A DNA stretch of 64,000 bases from Hyphomicrobiales bacterium (lineage in GTDB: Bacteria; Pseudomonadota; Alphaproteobacteria; Rhizobiales; Rhizobiaceae), in NCBI GenBank assembly GCA_900471605.1, contig UCEY01000035.1, positions 1 through 64,000 of the forward strand, written 5' to 3'. Every line of letters starts with the position of its first letter. The stretch's first letter is position 1. The notes beneath the pieces are model-generated. The model was not told the DNA's origin, ran no database searches, and was given only the letters and a program-made list of their open reading frames with translations. This document shows, piece after piece, positions 61,818-64,000 of the stretch. The position numbers and the translations under genes were made by a program.

Positions 61818-62789
61818 ATGCACAAGGTGATTTTCGACACGGATCCGGGCGTCGACGACGCAATGGCCTTGCTCTTCCTGCACCGGCATCCCGAGATCGA
61901 CCTGATTGGGGTCACCACCGTTTTCGGCAATGTGTCGCTCGACCTGACCACCCGCAATGCGCAATTCCTGCATAAGGAATGGGGAATTTCCGTGCCGCTC
62001 GCCAAAGGCGCCGACCGGACCATCGATCCGCTGCGCACCGACGATCGCGCCGCTTCCGTCGTGCACGGCCTGGATGGCCTCGGCAATATCGGCGTGCCCG
62101 AGACGGTCGACTGGCCGCTCGAGCCGCGTCCCGCCTACCAGTTCATCATCGACACCGTGCGCGACAATCCGGGCGAGGTGACGCTGATCGCCGTCGGCCG
62201 CATGACCAATCTGGCGCTGGCGCTGCAGGCCGATCCCGACTTCGCCGGTCTGGTCAAGGAAGTCATCGTCATGGGCGGCGCCTTTGACATGAACGGCAAC
62301 GTCACGCCAGCCGCCGAAGCCAATATCCATGGCGATCCGGAGGCCGCCGACATCATCTTCACCACGCCCTGGAAGGTCACCATCGTCGGCCTCGACGTGA
62401 CGATGAAGACCATCATGACGGCGGAATACCTGGCCGACATGGCCAAGTCCGGCGAAAAGTCGGTGCAGCTGCTCTCCGACCTGTCGCAGTACTATATCGA
62501 ATTCTACAAGAGCCGGGTCGGCATTGCCGGCATGGCGGTGCATGACAGCACGGCCTGCGTCTATCTGGTGCGGCCCGATCTCTTCACGCTGCGCGGCGGT
62601 CCGGTGCGGGTCGTCTGCGGCGGCATTGCCGACGGACAGACGATCCAGGCACCCGACAGCGGCCGCAAATTCGTCGGTTCGGCCTGGGACGGCCAGCCGA
62701 GCCAGTGGGTCTGCACCGATGTCCGTTCAGGCGAGGTGATCGAGGTCATTCGCGCCGCGCTGGTCGAGAGCCGGGCGTCGGGTGCGTAG
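61818..62789 (+). CDS. Nucleoside hydrolase
   Basis: Inosine-uridine-preferring-type nucleoside hydrolase of 323 residues. The calcium-binding motif DTDPGVDDA (residues 7-15) is intact, as are the GRMTNLALAL and HDSTACVYL (catalytic His-Asp) segments. GAGGAAAA precedes the ATG at 61818; earlier in-frame codons are excluded by family length. It hydrolyses the N-glycosidic bond of purine or pyrimidine nucleosides in salvage. Single gene. Confidence 0.93.
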   Translation: MHKVIFDTDPGVDDAMALLFLHRHPEIDLIGVTTVFGNVSLDLTTRNAQFLHKEWGISVPLAKGADRTIDPLRTDDRAASVVHGLDGLGNIGVPETVDWPLEPRPAYQFIIDTVRDNPGEVTLIAVGRMTNLALALQADPDFAGLVKEVIVMGGAFDMNGNVTPAAEANIHGDPEAADIIFTTPWKVTIVGLDVTMKTIMTAEYLADMAKSGEKSVQLLSDLSQYYIEFYKSRVGIAGMAVHDSTACVYLVRPDLFTLRGGPVRVVCGGIADGQTIQAPDSGRKFVGSAWDGQPSQWVCTDVRSGEVIEVIRAALVESRASGA

Positions 62790-62925
62790 GGCCGGGACCT
62801 GGCCGATTGCTGTTTAGGCAACAGTTCCGGTGCAAATTTTCCTGGCGGAACACGAGGCCATTGGCATTTGTGATCGATTTCCCTATGTGGAACCTTGATT
62901 TTGATATTCTGCAGAGGACATGGGC

Positions 62926-63204
62926 GTGACAGCTACATTCGACAAAGTTGCCGACATCATCGCTGAGACCAGCGAAATCGATCGCGAGACCATCACGCCG
63001 GAAAGCCACACGATCGATGACCTGGGCATCGACAGCCTGGACTTCCTGGACATCGTGTTTGCCATCGACAAGGAATTCGGCATCAAGATTCCGCTGGAAC
63101 AGTGGACCCAGGAAGTGAACGAGGGCAAGGTTTCGACCGAGGAATATTTCGTCCTCAAGAACCTCTGCGCCAAGATCGACGAGCTGAAGGCGGCCAAGGG
63201 CTGA
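62926..63204 (+). CDS. acpXL: Acyl carrier protein AcpXL
   Basis: Special acyl carrier of 92 residues carrying 27-hydroxyoctacosanoate for transfer to lipid A in rhizobia. The phosphopantetheine serine is S37 in GIDSLDFLD. The sequence is typical of rhizobial AcpXL, which is diagnostic for the order. The GTG at 62926 is preferred because GAGG lies 8 bases upstream; an ATG at 62920 is too close to it. First gene of a cluster with a FabZ-like dehydratase and a ketoacyl synthase. Confidence 0.96.
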   Translation: MTATFDKVADIIAETSEIDRETITPESHTIDDLGIDSLDFLDIVFAIDKEFGIKIPLEQWTQEVNEGKVSTEEYFVLKNLCAKIDELKAAKG

Positions 63205-63235
63205 TCATTGCTGATCTTCCCGGGCCGGCAATCCG

Positions 63236-63709
63236 ATGCTGCTCGAATATTTCCAGATGATCGACCGCGTCGAAGCGGTCGACCTAACGGCGAAGGTGCT
63301 GAAGGCGCGATCGGTCGTGCCTTCCAAGAGCCCTGTCTTCGAAGGCCATTTTCCCGGAATGCCGCTGGTGCCGGGTGTGCTCCTGATCGAGACCATGGCG
63401 CAGGCCTCCGGTTTCATGGTGCTCGCCGCCACCGATTTCGCCGCCATGCCGTTCCTGATGTCGGTCGACGGCGCCAAGATGCGCACCTTCGTCGAGCCGG
63501 ACGCGGTGCTCGACATCGAGGCGTTTCTGGAGCATGAGGGATCCGGTTATGCGGTGACCAAGGCGAAGATCACCAGCGCCGGCAAGAAGGTCTGCGACGC
63601 GCAGCTCAAGCTGCGCACCATGCCCTTCAGCGAAATTCCGCTTGCCCCGATCGTCCGCAAGCGTGCCGAGGAAGTCGGCCTGATGGACGCGATCGCCGCA
63701 GGCGCTTAA
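63236..63709 (+). CDS. 3-hydroxyacyl-ACP dehydratase (FabZ-like)
   Basis: Hotdog-fold dehydratase of 157 residues. The catalytic pair is H38 and E52 in VFEGHFPGMPLVPGVLLIE. It follows acpXL by 31 bases and is part of the dedicated elongation set for very-long-chain hydroxylated acyl groups of lipid A. It is distinct from housekeeping fabZ by its position. Confidence 0.92.
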   Translation: MLLEYFQMIDRVEAVDLTAKVLKARSVVPSKSPVFEGHFPGMPLVPGVLLIETMAQASGFMVLAATDFAAMPFLMSVDGAKMRTFVEPDAVLDIEAFLEHEGSGYAVTKAKITSAGKKVCDAQLKLRTMPFSEIPLAPIVRKRAEEVGLMDAIAAGA

Positions 63710-63749
63710 GAACTCATCCATGCAAGCCGGTTGAGTTAAAGAGGACATT

Positions 63750-64000
63750 ATGAAGTCTGACAATGATGTCGTGATCACCGGTATCGGGATCGTCACCAGC
63801 CAGGGCGTCGGCAAGGAGCCGCATATCGCGCTTCTGTCGTCCACCGAGGTCGGAACCCCGAAAGTCGAAACCGACCGCTTTGCACCCTATCCGGTGCATC
63901 CGATGCCCGAAATCGACTGGTCGGCGCAGATCGCCAAGCGCGGCGACCAGCGCCAGATGGAAAACTGGCAGCGGCTCGGCGTGTTTTCCGCAGGCCTGGC
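63750..64000 (+). CDS. Beta-ketoacyl-ACP synthase (FabF-like), truncated by window end
   Basis: First 83 codons of a ketoacyl-ACP synthase: VVITGIGIVTSQGVGKEPHI at the N-terminus is the typical FabF opening. GAGGA precedes the ATG. It continues beyond 64000, so the catalytic Cys-His-His cannot be checked. Belongs to the acpXL cluster for very-long-chain lipid A acyl synthesis. Confidence 0.85.
   Translation, partial: MKSDNDVVITGIGIVTSQGVGKEPHIALLSSTEVGTPKVETDRFAPYPVHPMPEIDWSAQIAKRGDQRQMENWQRLGVFSAGL

Overview
The window reads as chromosomal DNA of a rhizobial alphaproteobacterium (Rhizobium/Agrobacterium/Neorhizobium type). It is GC-rich with strong third-position GC bias. It carries order-typical genes: acpXL with its fatty-acid partners for very-long-chain lipid A, a BA14K-type protein, DUF1127 and DUF4189 proteins, a CobP/CobU-type cobinamide enzyme, a fused SecDF, and a MttB/corrinoid methyl-transfer island. 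I see no insertion sequence, phage or CRISPR array. One tRNA gene (Lys, anticodon CTT) is present.

Layout. 0-0.7 kb: Phd/VapC-type toxin-antitoxin pair. 0.8-4.1 kb: a PLP aminotransferase facing a CASTOR/POLLUX-like ion-channel protein. 4.3-8.1 kb: Fbp-type iron ABC operon. 8-12.7 kb: nuclease, Nudix, PhzF, tRNA-Lys and BA14K genes. 12.7-15 kb: acetamidase/formamidase and MFS genes. 15-21.7 kb: LysR regulator divergent from an RND efflux operon that begins with a catalytically dead-looking alpha/beta hydrolase and ends at a clear terminator. 21.7-36.4 kb: mixed metabolism and envelope genes (SDR, HAD, amino-acid permease, methyltransferase/TetR, YqaA, SecDF, cupin, TerC, receiver protein, flavoproteins). 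36.5-39 kb: large MscS channel.

39-61 kb is the most coherent region: a quaternary-amine/one-carbon island. It holds a dimethylglycine-dehydrogenase-like flavoenzyme, a GlxA/AraC regulator, a corrinoid reactivase (ASKHA, 2Fe-2S), a methyl-THF:corrinoid methyltransferase, a small PF13769-like protein, a formyltransferase-like enzyme, a DUF1638 protein, a corrinoid protein, a non-pyrrolysine MttB, a dicluster Fe-S protein, a homocysteine methyltransferase (bmt), an orphan betaine-type binding protein and cobU. Corrinoid protein, pterin methyltransferase and homocysteine methyltransferase correspond to the separated modules of MetH; the reactivase supplies the repair function and MttB a betaine-type methyl donor. 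The four enzymes expected to contact the corrinoid protein (MttB, pterin methyltransferase, reactivase, Bmt) each carry an arginine/glycine-rich terminal tail, while the corrinoid protein has an acidic N-terminus. I regard this as the best candidate for an undescribed feature, a tail-assembled corrinoid methyl-transfer complex.

An ECF sigma factor with a membrane-anchored YfbK-like vWA protein lies inside the island (54.5-57.1 kb). A REC-REC protein followed in the same frame by a degenerate GGDEF protein (41.8-43.3 kb) resembles a split, catalytically impaired PleD. The window ends in the acpXL cluster, with a truncated ketoacyl-ACP synthase.
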